From Flavobacteriaceae bacterium (GTDB lineage: Bacteria > Bacteroidota > Bacteroidia > Flavobacteriales > Flavobacteriaceae), in assembly GCA_947483075.1 (NCBI GenBank), contig CANKLE010000002.1, positions 1 through 64,000 of the forward strand: a stretch of DNA of 64,000 nt, in the 5' to 3' direction. A program made the translations under genes and the position numbers. The notes beneath the pieces are model-generated. The model was not told the DNA's origin. It worked only from the letters and a program-made list of their open reading frames with translations, and searched no databases. The number at the start of each line of letters is the position of its first letter. The stretch's first letter is position 1. Shown here piece by piece: positions 34,253 to 43,210 of this stretch.

Positions 34253-35434
34253 ATGAGTTCTGATGCTTCCAAAAGATACGCTCAACGTGGTGTTTCGGCT
34301 TCAAAAGAAGAGGTGCACAATGCGATTAAAACCATTGACAAAGGCTTGTATCCCAAAGCTTTTTGCAAAATCATCCCCGATCACCTTACGCAAGACCCCA
34401 ATTATTGCCTGATCATGCATGCCGACGGTGCCGGAACAAAATCGTCTTTGGCCTATATGTATTGGAAGGAAACCGGTGATTTATCGGTATGGAAAGGCAT
34501 TGCGCAAGATGCACTCATTATGAATATTGACGATTTGTTGTGCGTGGGCGCAACCGATTCCATCTTATTGTCTTCTACCATCGGACGCAATAAAAATGTA
34601 ATTCCCGGCGAAGTAATTGCCGCAATAATTGCCGGCACCGAAGAACTCATTAAAGAATTGGCTACCTACGGCGTCGAAATTCACAGTACGGGTGGCGAAA
34701 CGGCTGATGTGGGCGATTTGGTGCGCACCATTATTGTAGATTCTACGGTTACGGCACGCATGAAACGCGAAAATGTAATTGACAACGCACGCATCCAAGC
34801 GGGTGATGTGATTGTAGGCTTAGCTTCTTTTGGCCAGGCACATTACGAAAAAGAGTACAACGGCGGAATGGGCAGCAACGGACTAACTTCGGCTCGACAC
34901 GATGTGTTTAGCCACGAGTTGGCCAGCAAATACCCAGAGAGTTATGACGCAGCAGTTCCTACAGAGTTGGTTTATTCGGGTCAAATAGGCCTCACCGATC
35001 ACATTAAAGATGTGACTATTAATGCCGGAAAATTAGTGTTGTCGCCTACGCGTACCTATGCGCCGATCATAAAAAAAGTGCTTGAAAAATTTAGTCCGAA
35101 TCAGATACATGGAATGGTGCATTGCAGCGGCGGTGCGCAAACCAAAATTTTGCATTTTATAGAACAGCTTCACATTATAAAAGATAATTTATTTCCCGTT
35201 CCGCCTTTGTTTCAGCTCATTCAATCGCAATCCAACACCGACTGGAAAGAAATGTACCAGGTGTTTAATTGTGGCCATCGCATGGAATTGTATGTGCCCG
35301 AACAGTTTGCTGCCGAGCTCATAGCCTTGTCGGAATCCTTTGGCGTAGCTGCGCAAGTAGTGGGCCGAGTAGAAGCAAGTGACACCAAAAAACTAACCAT
35401 CCAAAGTCCTTACGGCACTTTTGAATACGAATAA
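34253..35434 (+). CDS. purM: Phosphoribosylformylglycinamidine cyclo-ligase (AIR synthase), long form
   Basis: This 393-residue enzyme closes the imidazole ring in purine synthesis, turning FGAM and ATP into AIR. It begins with RYAQRGVSASKEEV, the N-terminal loop, and has MHADGAGTKSSLAY, AQDALIMNIDDLLCVGA, HSTGGETADVGD and ASFGQAHYEKEYNGGMGSNGLTSARHDV. The chain is longer than Proteobacterial PurM (~345), as in other Bacteroidetes. The ATG at 34253 follows the promoter box. The next gene starts 2 bp after the stop and is surely co-transcribed. Confidence 0.94.
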   Translation: MSSDASKRYAQRGVSASKEEVHNAIKTIDKGLYPKAFCKIIPDHLTQDPNYCLIMHADGAGTKSSLAYMYWKETGDLSVWKGIAQDALIMNIDDLLCVGATDSILLSSTIGRNKNVIPGEVIAAIIAGTEELIKELATYGVEIHSTGGETADVGDLVRTIIVDSTVTARMKRENVIDNARIQAGDVIVGLASFGQAHYEKEYNGGMGSNGLTSARHDVFSHELASKYPESYDAAVPTELVYSGQIGLTDHIKDVTINAGKLVLSPTRTYAPIIKKVLEKFSPNQIHGMVHCSGGAQTKILHFIEQLHIIKDNLFPVPPLFQLIQSQSNTDWKEMYQVFNCGHRMELYVPEQFAAELIALSESFGVAAQVVGRVEASDTKKLTIQSPYGTFEYE

Positions 35435-35436
35435 AT

Positions 35437-35868
35437 ATGTATGTAAATCCAAAAAATGGCATCGATGACTTGTTGTTTGGCATGAATCAAGCGGATGTTC
35501 GTTCTCGTTATGGCGAACCCAATAAGTCATTTCTAGACGAAGAAGAAAACAGCATATGGGTGTATAATGCGTTGCAATTGCGGCTCACTTTTTATGCCGA
35601 TGAACAGTTTCGGTTGGGGTATATGATCACATCAAATCCTGCAGCAGAGGTGTTGCAACAAAAAGTAATTGGTCAAGCGATACAAGAGCTGAAAGCCAGT
35701 TTGCCTTTTAAAAGTTGGGAACAAGAAGATTTTGATACCACCGAGAATCACTTCAACGAATCAAATTGGCTTATCCTTCAAGCCGAGTTTGGACGCGTCA
35801 TCCGACTCGAATTGGGCGCCATCATCAAGGACGACGAATCGTTTGATTGGAAGTTTGGACCAAAATAA
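35437..35868 (+). CDS. Hypothetical protein in operon with purM
   Basis: A 143-residue soluble protein with no signal peptide. The N-terminal ~40 residues (GIDDLLFGMNQADVRSRYGEP) carry a G-M-x5-V-x4-G-x-P pattern, also found in small secreted BamE/SmpA-like domains. The remainder is a beta-rich module (WVYNALQLRLTFYADEQFRLGYM, IRLELGAIIKDD). I do not recognise a family. It is separated from purM by only 2 bp and followed by a terminator. A link to purine metabolism is not supported by its sequence. Confidence 0.65.
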   Translation: MYVNPKNGIDDLLFGMNQADVRSRYGEPNKSFLDEEENSIWVYNALQLRLTFYADEQFRLGYMITSNPAAEVLQQKVIGQAIQELKASLPFKSWEQEDFDTTENHFNESNWLILQAEFGRVIRLELGAIIKDDESFDWKFGPK

Positions 35869-35905
35869 AAAAAGGGATTTTCTATAGTTAGAAAATCCCT
35901 TTTTT
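35869..35905. terminator. Bidirectional terminator after the purM operon
   Basis: A long stem (AAAAAAGGGATTTTCTA / TAGAAAATCCCTTTTTT) with loop TAGT has A-runs and T-runs on both sides. It serves purM and the convergent PPIase gene. Confidence 0.9.
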
Positions 35906-35923
35906 ATTGAAAGTTTATTCGAT

Positions 35924-37153
35924 TTATTTTTCAGGATTTGCGGGACCACTGCCTGCAGGCGCACCTTCAAATAGTTGCACTTCAAAAATAATATTGGCAT
36001 TGGGCGGAATTACACCACCCGCTCCTTTTTCGCCATAGGCCAAATTGGCAGGAATAAAGAAAATGGCGCGTTCATTAAAGCTCATATTGCCGATACCTTC
36101 TAGGAATCCAGGAATCAATCCGTCTTTCTTGCCGTATTGGAATGGGAAGGGTTGGTAGCCGTTTTGTTTGGCCCGATTTTCATCGTAACGCTCGTATTCT
36201 TTGGCAATCTCAGCCATGCTGCTGTCAAATAAACTTCCGTCTTCTAAATAACCTGCGTAGTGAATGTAAACGGTAGAACCATCAGTGGGTTTCACACCTG
36301 TACCTGGTAGAATTGATTTGTATGCCAAACCTGTAGTTGAGGTGGTTGCAGTTCCCCGCAAGTTACTCAAATAAGCTACTTTATTTGCTTTTACTGGCGC
36401 AATTTTTTCGTCGTACAATTTCTTGGCAGCAGCTTGTTCTTCAGCTTGTTTGGCTTTGGCAGCGGCTTGTTCTTCGGCCAATTTTTTGTCGTCTTCGGCT
36501 TTGTTGGCAAAATAATCCGAGAATACTTTTACCGCATTAAAGGCTTTGGCCGCAGCGCCTTTGCGCACGATGCTTACCTTAGTCATTAGGTCGTCTTGTG
36601 CAATGGCATTCACCACATCTTGTCCCACGGTCACATACCCAAAAATGGTGTGTTTTCCGGTAAGCCAAGGTGTTTCTTTGTGTGTAATGAAAAACTGAGA
36701 CCCATTGGTAGCCGGACCTGAATTGGCCATCGCTAAGATTCCCGCTTTATCAAATTTAAACTCAGGAACAATTTCGTCTTTAAAGCTATAACCAGGACCG
36801 CCCGATCCGTTTCCGGCAGGATCTCCTCCTTGTATCATAAAGTCTTTGATTACGCGGTGAAATTTTAACCCATTAAAGAAGGGCTTCCCTTTTAATTTTT
36901 CATCACTTACATTCGGATGATTCCCTTCAACCAAAGCAACAAAGTTGGCTACTGTGATGGGCGCTTTTTGGTATTCCAATTGCACTACAATTTTTCCTTT
37001 GCTAGTTTCAAATTCTACAAAAATCCCATCTTGCGATTTGGCTGCCGGTTTTACAGCAGTTTTAGACATTGGTTTTGCAACTGGTTTTTTTGCTTTTTGA
37101 GCAAATCCCAGTGTGAAGGTGAGGAGTAATAAAACAATTAGTTTTGTTTTCAT
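35924..37153 (-). CDS. Secreted cyclophilin-FKBP fusion (dual-family immunophilin), paralogue 1
   Basis: A 409-residue exported peptidyl-prolyl isomerase: signal peptide (1-18), basic Ala/Pro/Lys linker, cyclophilin domain (~46-215: KFHRVIKDFMIQGGDP, SGPATNGSQFFIT, GKHTIFGYV), a charged AEEQAAAKAK coiled linker (~220-255), and an FKBP domain (~280-400: VYIHYAGYLEDGSLFDSS, LIPGFLEGIGNMSFNERAIFFIPANLAYG, IIFEVQL). Catalytic residues of both PPIase types are visible. Cyclophilin-FKBP order is known from Flavobacterium dual-family immunophilins. It probably folds periplasmic or secreted proteins. Its neighbour is a paralogue with a lipobox. Confidence 0.92.
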   Translation of the reverse strand: MKTKLIVLLLLTFTLGFAQKAKKPVAKPMSKTAVKPAAKSQDGIFVEFETSKGKIVVQLEYQKAPITVANFVALVEGNHPNVSDEKLKGKPFFNGLKFHRVIKDFMIQGGDPAGNGSGGPGYSFKDEIVPEFKFDKAGILAMANSGPATNGSQFFITHKETPWLTGKHTIFGYVTVGQDVVNAIAQDDLMTKVSIVRKGAAAKAFNAVKVFSDYFANKAEDDKKLAEEQAAAKAKQAEEQAAAKKLYDEKIAPVKANKVAYLSNLRGTATTSTTGLAYKSILPGTGVKPTDGSTVYIHYAGYLEDGSLFDSSMAEIAKEYERYDENRAKQNGYQPFPFQYGKKDGLIPGFLEGIGNMSFNERAIFFIPANLAYGEKGAGGVIPPNANIIFEVQLFEGAPAGSGPANPEK

Positions 37154-37221
37154 TGTATAGGTGTTAATAGTCCTTACTTATTTTGCAATGGCAGGGAGTT
37201 CAGGTTTAGTCCCTTGGGTGT

Positions 37222-38334
37222 TTATTTAATTAATTCAACTTCAAAAATAATAGTTGCATTGGGCGGAATTACACCACCAGCCCCTTGTGCACCATAGCCC
37301 AAGTGTGAGGGAATAAAAAGTACTGCTTTATCGCCATAATTCATTTTTTCTAAGCCCTCAATAAATCCGGGAATCATCCCGTCTTTTCTGCCCGCTTCAA
37401 ACGGAATCGGGTTATATTGTTTAGCCGCTGCGCGCTGCGCGTCAAATTTACCAAAAGTTCGGGCTACTTCTTCGAGGCTGGTGTCAAACAAATCGCCGCT
37501 TTCTAAAAATCCCGCATAGTGTATTTGCACCATCTCACCCGCTTTGGGTTTTGCCCCATTTCCCTTTTTTACCATAAAGAACTGCAAGCCAGTTTTGGTC
37601 ACGGCCGCTTTCTTTTTTAGGTCATTAAAATAAGCGATTTTTTGGTCTTTTACGATTTTGTATTTGGCATCGTAGGCTTTCTTGTTTTCCGCTTCGAGTG
37701 CTGCGGCATTTTTCTTAGCTTCTAATTCGGCCGTAAAATAAGAAGAGAAAATTTTGGGTGCATCAAATTTTTCGGCGGCACTTCCCACCCGAATGAGGCT
37801 TATTTTGGTAATGGCGTCATCTTGCACGATCGCATTAACCACCTCCATGCCTTTATCAATTACGTGACCAAAAATAGTGTGTTTGCCTTGCAACCAAGGG
37901 GTTGCTGTATGCGTAATGAAAAACTGTGAACTGTTGGTAGCCGGTCCCGAATTGGCCATGGCTAAAATACCACCTTTGTCAAATGGAAGCTCAGAAATTT
38001 CATCTTTAAACTGATAGCCGGCATCGCCTGATCCATCGCCATTGGGGTCACCTCCTTGTATCATAAAATCAGCAATGACGCGGTGAAAGGTGAGTCCGTC
38101 ATAGAATGGCTTGTTTTTGCGTTTTACATCAGAAACAAATGGATTCGTGCCTTCAATTAAACTCACAAAATTGGCTACTGTGATGGGGGCGTGTTCGGGG
38201 TCTAATTGCACAGTGATTGTGCCTTTGGCCGTTTCAATTTCGGCATAAAGACCATCGGCTAGGTTGGCGTGTTTTTTTGTGCAAGCAGAAAATAATACGC
38301 TGCTTGCAAATACAAATACAAGTAATTTATTCAT
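37222..38334 (-). CDS. Cyclophilin-FKBP fusion lipoprotein, paralogue 2
   Basis: A 370-residue paralogue of the preceding gene: lipobox LFSAC (Cys 18), cyclophilin domain (~30-195: TFHRVIADFMIQGGDP, SGPATNSSQFFIT), helical linker (~200-240) and FKBP domain (~255-370: VQIHYAGFLESGDLFDTS, MIPGFIEGLEKMNYGDKAVLFIPSHLGYG). It is anchored in a membrane by lipid rather than soluble. The start lies 2 bp after the gldI stop, in one run nrnA-gldI-this gene. Along with paralogue 1 and GldI it makes three PPIase genes in a row. Confidence 0.92.
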   Translation of the reverse strand: MNKLLVFVFASSVLFSACTKKHANLADGLYAEIETAKGTITVQLDPEHAPITVANFVSLIEGTNPFVSDVKRKNKPFYDGLTFHRVIADFMIQGGDPNGDGSGDAGYQFKDEISELPFDKGGILAMANSGPATNSSQFFITHTATPWLQGKHTIFGHVIDKGMEVVNAIVQDDAITKISLIRVGSAAEKFDAPKIFSSYFTAELEAKKNAAALEAENKKAYDAKYKIVKDQKIAYFNDLKKKAAVTKTGLQFFMVKKGNGAKPKAGEMVQIHYAGFLESGDLFDTSLEEVARTFGKFDAQRAAAKQYNPIPFEAGRKDGMIPGFIEGLEKMNYGDKAVLFIPSHLGYGAQGAGGVIPPNATIIFEVELIK

Positions 38335-38336
38335 GA

Positions 38337-38906
38337 TTATTGTTCAATGGTAGTAGTTGTTTCTGTCGAAAAATCGGTGAGGCTTACCGTATAAATGAGT
38401 GGCACGTTTTGTGTGATTCGGCGATTATCTCCATGGTAGCCATAGGCCATGTGCGAAGGAAATAAAAAGGTAACCGTTTCATTTTTATGCATCAATTTGA
38501 GTCCATGGCGCAAACCCATGATCATTTTTTGCTCTTTGTCTACGCGGTAGGTTTGTGGACGAAGCTCCAATTCGGAGTAGATTATATTGCCCTCTAAATC
38601 CTTGATTTCATAAGTAAAATGCGCGATATCGCCTTTCTTAGGACGCAGGGTGTCGTTGCTGTTTTTTACATCGTAGCGGTACCAATACCCTTTGCTCGAG
38701 GCAATGTATTTATTGGCCGTGTCTTTTTTAATCAGGGCATCTATTTTGAGTTCTTCGCCCGCCACTAATTTTTTATTTCGATCGATGGATTCCTTCAAAA
38801 AAGTGCCAGAAGAATGCGAAATAGGGTTGCGTGCTTTTTGTTGCGAACAACAGGACAGTAATAATCCACCAAATAGAAGCAGGAAAAGTTGTTTAGTGTA
38901 TTGCAT
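38337..38906 (-). CDS. gldI: Gliding motility lipoprotein GldI (FKBP-type PPIase)
   Basis: A 189-residue lipoprotein with lipobox LLSC (Cys 19) and one FKBP domain (~80-180: KGDIAHFTYEIKDLEGNIIYSE, MIMGLRHGLKLMHKNETVTFLFPSHMAYGYHGDNRRI, VPLIYTVSL). The size, lipobox and single FKBP domain match GldI, a Flavobacterium PPIase lipoprotein needed for gliding and for folding T9SS components. The symbol rests on architecture and the T9SS context, so a generic FKBP lipoprotein remains possible. The start at 38906 gives the signal peptide directly; the frame opens 16 codons earlier inside the nrnA end. Confidence 0.8.
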   Translation of the reverse strand: MQYTKQLFLLLFGGLLLSCCSQQKARNPISHSSGTFLKESIDRNKKLVAGEELKIDALIKKDTANKYIASSKGYWYRYDVKNSNDTLRPKKGDIAHFTYEIKDLEGNIIYSELELRPQTYRVDKEQKMIMGLRHGLKLMHKNETVTFLFPSHMAYGYHGDNRRITQNVPLIYTVSLTDFSTETTTTIEQ

Positions 38907-38910
38907 AGTA

Positions 38911-39918
38911 TTAGGATGGATTGAGTTGTGCCAGTAGTTTTTCAAATTTCTCAAGGGTATGGACTAAAGTAGCTTCAGATTTTCCACCAGCGGCATTGAT
39001 GTGACCACCTCCGCTAAAGTGTTGTCTCGCAAATTCATTCACATTAAAATCACCTTGCGAACGGAAGGAAATTTTCACCAAATTTTCGTCTCGGTGTTCG
39101 ATAAAAATAGCAGTAAAAACAATTCCTTGTATCGACAAACCATAATTCACAATGCCTTCGGTATCGCCTTTTTGGTAATGAAATTCATCCAAGTCGGCTT
39201 GGGTTAAATAGGAGTAGGTGGCTTTTTGAGCCGGAAACACTTTCATGTTCTGAAAGGCACGGCCCATGAGTTGCAAGCGATCAAACGAGCTGTTGTCAAA
39301 TAACAATTCGGGAATCTTGCTGTTTTCTACTCCCAAATCAATCAGTTCACCTGCAATACGGTGCGTTCTGCCGGTAGTTTTTGGGAATCGAAACGAACCC
39401 GAATCGGTAAGGATTCCGGTGTATATACAAGTTGCAATATTTGTATTGAGTTTGGCCTTGTCGCCCAAAACCTCGATAAAATCGTAGATCATTTCGCAGG
39501 TAGAGCCGTAAGAAGTATCCGAAAAAGTAAATTGGGCGTAGGTGTCGGGTTTCTCGTGGTGATCAATCAGGATAAAGGGTGCTTTGGCCTTTTTTAATAC
39601 CTGTTCCATTTCGCCTGTACGGTGTAAGGCATTGAAATCTAAGGTAAATAGGAGGGCAGCTTCTTCTATTAGTGCGCTGCAGTGTGCTTTGTCTTTTTCA
39701 TAAACCAATACCTGTTTGGCGGCGGGTAACCAAGCTAAAAATTCGGGAAATTCATTAGGCGATATCACTACCACTTCGTGCTGGTACAACTGTAAATAAT
39801 GGAACAAAGCCAAGGTAGATCCCATCGCATCGCCATCGGGATTTCGGTGGGGAACAATGACTATCTTTTTGGGTGTTTCCAAAAGGGATTGTATCGCTAA
39901 AATATCGGCTGCTTTCAT
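38911..39918 (-). CDS. nrnA: DHH-family phosphoesterase, NrnA-like (nanoRNase / pAp phosphatase)
   Basis: A 335-residue cytoplasmic enzyme with VPHRNPDGDAMGST (DHH domain metal site), LDFNALHR, ILIDHHEKPD (the DHH triplet) and, in the DHHA1 domain, RSQGDFNVNEFARQHFSGGGHINAAGG, whose GGGH binds substrate. NrnA degrades 2-5 nt RNAs and dephosphorylates 3'-phosphoadenosine 5'-phosphate. Length fits (310-340). It overlaps no neighbour; gldI starts 4 bp after its stop, so it heads the nrnA-gldI-PPIase operon. Confidence 0.9.
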   Translation of the reverse strand: MKAADILAIQSLLETPKKIVIVPHRNPDGDAMGSTLALFHYLQLYQHEVVVISPNEFPEFLAWLPAAKQVLVYEKDKAHCSALIEEAALLFTLDFNALHRTGEMEQVLKKAKAPFILIDHHEKPDTYAQFTFSDTSYGSTCEMIYDFIEVLGDKAKLNTNIATCIYTGILTDSGSFRFPKTTGRTHRIAGELIDLGVENSKIPELLFDNSSFDRLQLMGRAFQNMKVFPAQKATYSYLTQADLDEFHYQKGDTEGIVNYGLSIQGIVFTAIFIEHRDENLVKISFRSQGDFNVNEFARQHFSGGGHINAAGGKSEATLVHTLEKFEKLLAQLNPS

Positions 39919-39978
39919 ACGGACGCGAAGTTACATTTTTTTCCTAAAAAGTAAAGTTTTTAACAGCTTCTTACCAAT

Positions 39979-40350
39979 TTACTTCACCAGAAAAAGTCCA
40001 AAGCCTACAGCCAAGAGACCCAACAAGAGGCTACTTGCGATGTATAAAAATGCCAAACCATAATTTCCGTGTTGCAACAAACTCACATTTTCATAACTGA
40101 AACTAGAAAAAGTGGTGTATCCGCCACAAAAACCAGTAATCAAAAGCCATTTGAGTTGCGGGTTGTCGGAACCGGCTTTATCAAACAAACCGATCAGAAT
40201 CCCAATGAGTAAACATCCGGCGATGTTGGCGACAAAGGTACCTAGTGGAAAAGTAGTACTAGAAATTTTTTTGAAAAATTCGCCCGTCAAATAGCGCAAT
40301 ACACTACCCGCGGCACCGCCAATTGCAACCAGAAGAATGGGGCGTATCAT
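39979..40350 (-). CDS. crcB: Fluoride ion channel FluC/CrcB
   Basis: A 123-residue inner-membrane protein with four transmembrane helices. GGAAGSVLRYLT, PLGTFVANIAGCLLIG (the conserved Asn) and FCGGYTTFSSFSYEN (the Na+/Phe-box stretch) are standard CrcB/Fluc motifs. It forms an antiparallel dimer that exports fluoride. Its ATG overlaps the exbD stop by 4 bp, so it is translationally coupled to an ExbB-ExbD pair. There is no room for a fluoride riboswitch directly upstream and none was seen in the leader of the operon. Confidence 0.94.
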   Translation of the reverse strand: MIRPILLVAIGGAAGSVLRYLTGEFFKKISSTTFPLGTFVANIAGCLLIGILIGLFDKAGSDNPQLKWLLITGFCGGYTTFSSFSYENVSLLQHGNYGLAFLYIASSLLLGLLAVGFGLFLVK

Positions 40351-40739
40351 TTGGAAGTGGCAATTACAAAATTGAGTTTGAGTTTTACGCCAATTTGCAT
40401 CAAATCGACCAAGTCCTGGACTTTGTTGTCGGCAGGTACGCGAAGCACCACTACATTGTCTTTTGCAGCGGCAGTTTTTTGAAGCAATATGGTTTCCAAC
40501 TCATCATAAGGCACCACTTCTTTGTTGATGTAATACACGCCGGATTCTGTTACCGAAATCGAGACATGGTCTTTGTTGGTTGTTTCGTTTGATTTGGCTT
40601 TAGGCAACGTCAGTTTAATTACATTGGGGTTGGCCAAAGTAGAAATAATCAAAAAAAACAAAAACAAAAAGAACATGATGTCGCTCAACGAAGACGTTGG
40701 AATTTCGGCGTGAAAACGTTTGTTTCTTTTAATGGCCAT
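40347..40739 (-). CDS. exbD: ExbD/TolR-type biopolymer transport protein
   Basis: A 130-residue inner-membrane protein: short cytoplasmic tail, one transmembrane helix with the essential acidic residue (SDIMFFLFLFFLIISTLA, Asp at its start), then a periplasmic domain ending VDLMQIGVKLKLNFVIATSK. This is the ExbD/TolR layout, part of the proton-driven motor with ExbB. Overlaps of 11 bp with exbB and 4 bp with crcB show a tight operon. TonB or TolA partners are not in the window, so whether it serves TonB, Tol or another system is open. Confidence 0.88.
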   Translation of the reverse strand: MAIKRNKRFHAEIPTSSLSDIMFFLFLFFLIISTLANPNVIKLTLPKAKSNETTNKDHVSISVTESGVYYINKEVVPYDELETILLQKTAAAKDNVVVLRVPADNKVQDLVDLMQIGVKLKLNFVIATSK

Positions 40740-41451
40740 GTTGCGGTTCTTGAATGGTGTTGATAATTTCTAAGGTCTGTTTTTGCACTTTCAAACTAAA
40801 GCTATCAATCATCATATTAAACAAATGATAGGCCGAATAGGCCACGACGCCTACCACCAAACCGGCGCCACTGCTGATCATCTTTTCGTACAATCCGCCC
40901 GAAATGGTTTGAATATTTAAATTACCGGTAGTTGAAATGGTATGAAAAATTTTGATTACCCCAGAAATGGTTCCGATGAACCCTAAAATAGGAGCAATTC
41001 CAGATACTAATCCCAGATGCCCTAGGCCTTTTTCCATTTGAGCAATTTCGACATTGGCGGTTTTCTCCATCACCGATTCAATTTCGCCTATGGGACGACC
41101 AATGAGGCAAATGCCGCTTTTTAGAATGTTGGCTGAAGCCGAATTGTTGCGACTGCACAACAAAATGGCATTATCGATTTTACCCGATTTGAGTTGAATT
41201 TTGATGTCATTTACTAGGTTGGCCTCTTGTTTGGTTGCTTTCCTGATCGATAAATAGCGTTCGATGATTAAATAAAAGCAACAAAAGAGCAGTAAAATGA
41301 TGGGATAAATCATGATCCCTCCTTTTAATACAAATTCCAAATACGAGATGTTTTCGGTTACACTCACCTCGGTAGTTGCCGGACTGCTGGCTGCTGCAGC
41401 CAAGGTATCAATTACGGGGTTTGCCTGTAAAATAAGGGATAGTAAGGTCAT
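40729..41451 (-). CDS. exbB: ExbB/TolQ-type MotA family proton channel
   Basis: A 240-residue inner-membrane protein with three transmembrane helices. GGIMIYPIILLLFCCFYLIIERYLS is the first, and the pair GLVSGIAPILGFIGTISGVIKIF plus GLVVGVVAYSAYHLFNMMI carries the polar residues (Thr in GTISG) lining the proton path. Length and motifs fit ExbB/TolQ. It forms the pentamer around the ExbD dimer. It starts the exbB-exbD-crcB operon. The ~200 bp gap to guaA is AT-rich and holds its promoter. Confidence 0.88.
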   Translation of the reverse strand: MTLLSLILQANPVIDTLAAAASSPATTEVSVTENISYLEFVLKGGIMIYPIILLLFCCFYLIIERYLSIRKATKQEANLVNDIKIQLKSGKIDNAILLCSRNNSASANILKSGICLIGRPIGEIESVMEKTANVEIAQMEKGLGHLGLVSGIAPILGFIGTISGVIKIFHTISTTGNLNIQTISGGLYEKMISSGAGLVVGVVAYSAYHLFNMMIDSFSLKVQKQTLEIINTIQEPQHGH

Positions 41452-41639
41452 AAGTAGAGTAAATTAAGTATGTTACAAAAGTGCATAAAAATATAAAAAA
41501 CTTTGGCCACGACCGGAGGAGTTATAAACAGCGTTATGCACAATTATTCAAACGCAAGAGGTTTTGGTAATCGTATAAGGGCAGGTAAAAAAAATCTTTT
41601 TTTTTCAAAATACCAATTTTCATTTTCAAATATTAAGCC

Positions 41640-41647
41640 TATTTTTG
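41640..41647 (+). promoter_or_regulatory. Putative -7 box of guaA, very close to the start codon
   Basis: TATTTTTG matches TAnnTTTG and ends three bases before the ATG at 41651. A T-rich -33-like stretch (TTTT at 41617-41620) lies 19 bp upstream. If used, the transcript would be leaderless or nearly so. Confidence 0.5.
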
Positions 41648-41650
41648 CTC

Positions 41651-43180
41651 ATGCAACACAACGTACTGATTTTAGATTTTGGCTCTCAATACACCCAGTT
41701 AATTGCCCGCCGCGTTCGCGAATTAAATATTTTTTGCGAAATTTTCCCTTACTATAATTTTCCAACTGATTTATCTTCCTACAAGGCAGTCATTCTTTCG
41801 GGTAGTCCCTTTTCGGTTCGTGCCGACGATGCTCCCCATCCCGATTTGAGTCAACTGCGCGGCAAAATGCCTTTGTTGGCCGTATGTTATGGGGCCCAAT
41901 ATTTGGCTCACTTTAGCGGTGGCGAAGTAGCTCCATCGAATACTCGCGAATACGGTCGCGCCAATTTAGAATACATTAAGCCCAACGAATTATTTTTTGA
42001 AGGAATTTCACTGAATTCTCAAGTGTGGATGTCCCACAGCGATACCATCAAAACCTTGCCTACTCATGGCGTAAAATTGGCCAGTACACACGACGTAGAA
42101 AATGCGGCTTACCGCATAGAAGGCGAATCTACCTATGCGATTCAATTTCACCCCGAAGTGTACCATTCTACCGACGGAAAACAACTCCTAGAAAACTTCT
42201 TAGTAAAAATAGCCGAAGTGCCGCAAAGCTTCACCCCAACTGCTTTTGTAGATGATATTGTGGCCGAATTGCAAACCAAAATTCAAGGCGATAATGTGGT
42301 CTTGGGTCTTTCGGGAGGAGTAGATTCTACTGTCGCTGCCGTGTTGTTGCACAAGGCGATTGGGGCCAATTTGTATTGCATTTTTGTGAATAACGGCTTG
42401 CTGCGCAAAAATGAATATCAAAACGTATTGGATCAATACAAAGGCATGGGCCTCAACGTAAAAGGGGTTGATGCTTCCGAGCGATTTCTAAGTGAATTGG
42501 CCGGAGTATCCGATCCGGAAACCAAACGAAAAATCATTGGCCGCGTGTTTATCGAAGTATTTGACGACGAGTCCAATCAATTGACCGATGTGAAATGGTT
42601 GGCGCAAGGAACTATTTACCCGGATGTAATCGAATCAGTTTCGGTGAAGGGACCATCAGCTACAATTAAATCACACCACAATGTGGGTGGTTTGCCCGAT
42701 TTCATGAAACTAAAAATAGTTGAGCCCTTGCGCATGTTGTTTAAAGATGAGGTGCGCAGAGTAGGAGCAACTTTAGGAATTGATCCCGAATTATTGGGAC
42801 GACATCCTTTTCCGGGCCCTGGTTTATCTATTCGAATTTTGGGCGACATCTCACCAGAGAAAGTGCGTATCTTGCAAGAAGTAGATGCCGTATTTATTGA
42901 TGGATTGAAATCGTGGGGCTTGTATGACAAAGTGTGGCAAGCTGGCGCGATTTTGTTGCCGGTAAATAGTGTTGGGGTTATGGGTGACGAACGCACCTAC
43001 GAAAAAGTAGTGGCTTTGCGCGCGGTAGAATCTACCGACGGAATGACCGCAGATTGGGTGCATTTGCCCTATGATTTCTTGATGAAAGTATCTAATGATA
43101 TCATCAACAAAGTAAAAGGCGTAAACCGCGTAGTATATGACATTAGCTCCAAACCGCCAGCAACCATAGAATGGGAGTAA
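41651..43180 (+). CDS. guaA: GMP synthase (glutamine-hydrolysing)
   Basis: This 509-residue enzyme converts XMP, glutamine and ATP to GMP, the last step of guanine nucleotide synthesis. The N-terminal class I amidotransferase has nucleophile C79 ([12 protein letters not shown]) and HPEVYHS. The ATP pyrophosphatase domain has [12 protein letters not shown] (~217-228), and the dimer domain ends with [19 protein letters not shown], the XMP-binding tail. Length is about normal. The ATG at 41651 is preferred to a TTG two codons upstream. Three envelope or unknown genes follow on the same strand. Confidence 0.96.
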   Translation: MQHNVLILDFGSQYTQLIARRVRELNIFCEIFPYYNFPTDLSSYKAVILSGSPFSVRADDAPHPDLSQLRGKMPLLAVCYGAQYLAHFSGGEVAPSNTREYGRANLEYIKPNELFFEGISLNSQVWMSHSDTIKTLPTHGVKLASTHDVENAAYRIEGESTYAIQFHPEVYHSTDGKQLLENFLVKIAEVPQSFTPTAFVDDIVAELQTKIQGDNVVLGLSGGVDSTVAAVLLHKAIGANLYCIFVNNGLLRKNEYQNVLDQYKGMGLNVKGVDASERFLSELAGVSDPETKRKIIGRVFIEVFDDESNQLTDVKWLAQGTIYPDVIESVSVKGPSATIKSHHNVGGLPDFMKLKIVEPLRMLFKDEVRRVGATLGIDPELLGRHPFPGPGLSIRILGDISPEKVRILQEVDAVFIDGLKSWGLYDKVWQAGAILLPVNSVGVMGDERTYEKVVALRAVESTDGMTADWVHLPYDFLMKVSNDIINKVKGVNRVVYDISSKPPATIEWE

Positions 43181-43210
43181 GAATCTTTAAATTCAACTAA
43201 TTTGAAAACA

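Noticed and set aside
41503..41757. Plus-strand frame before and overlapping guaA
   Set aside because: It runs through the guaA promoter into guaA in another frame, with no coding character in the part upstream.
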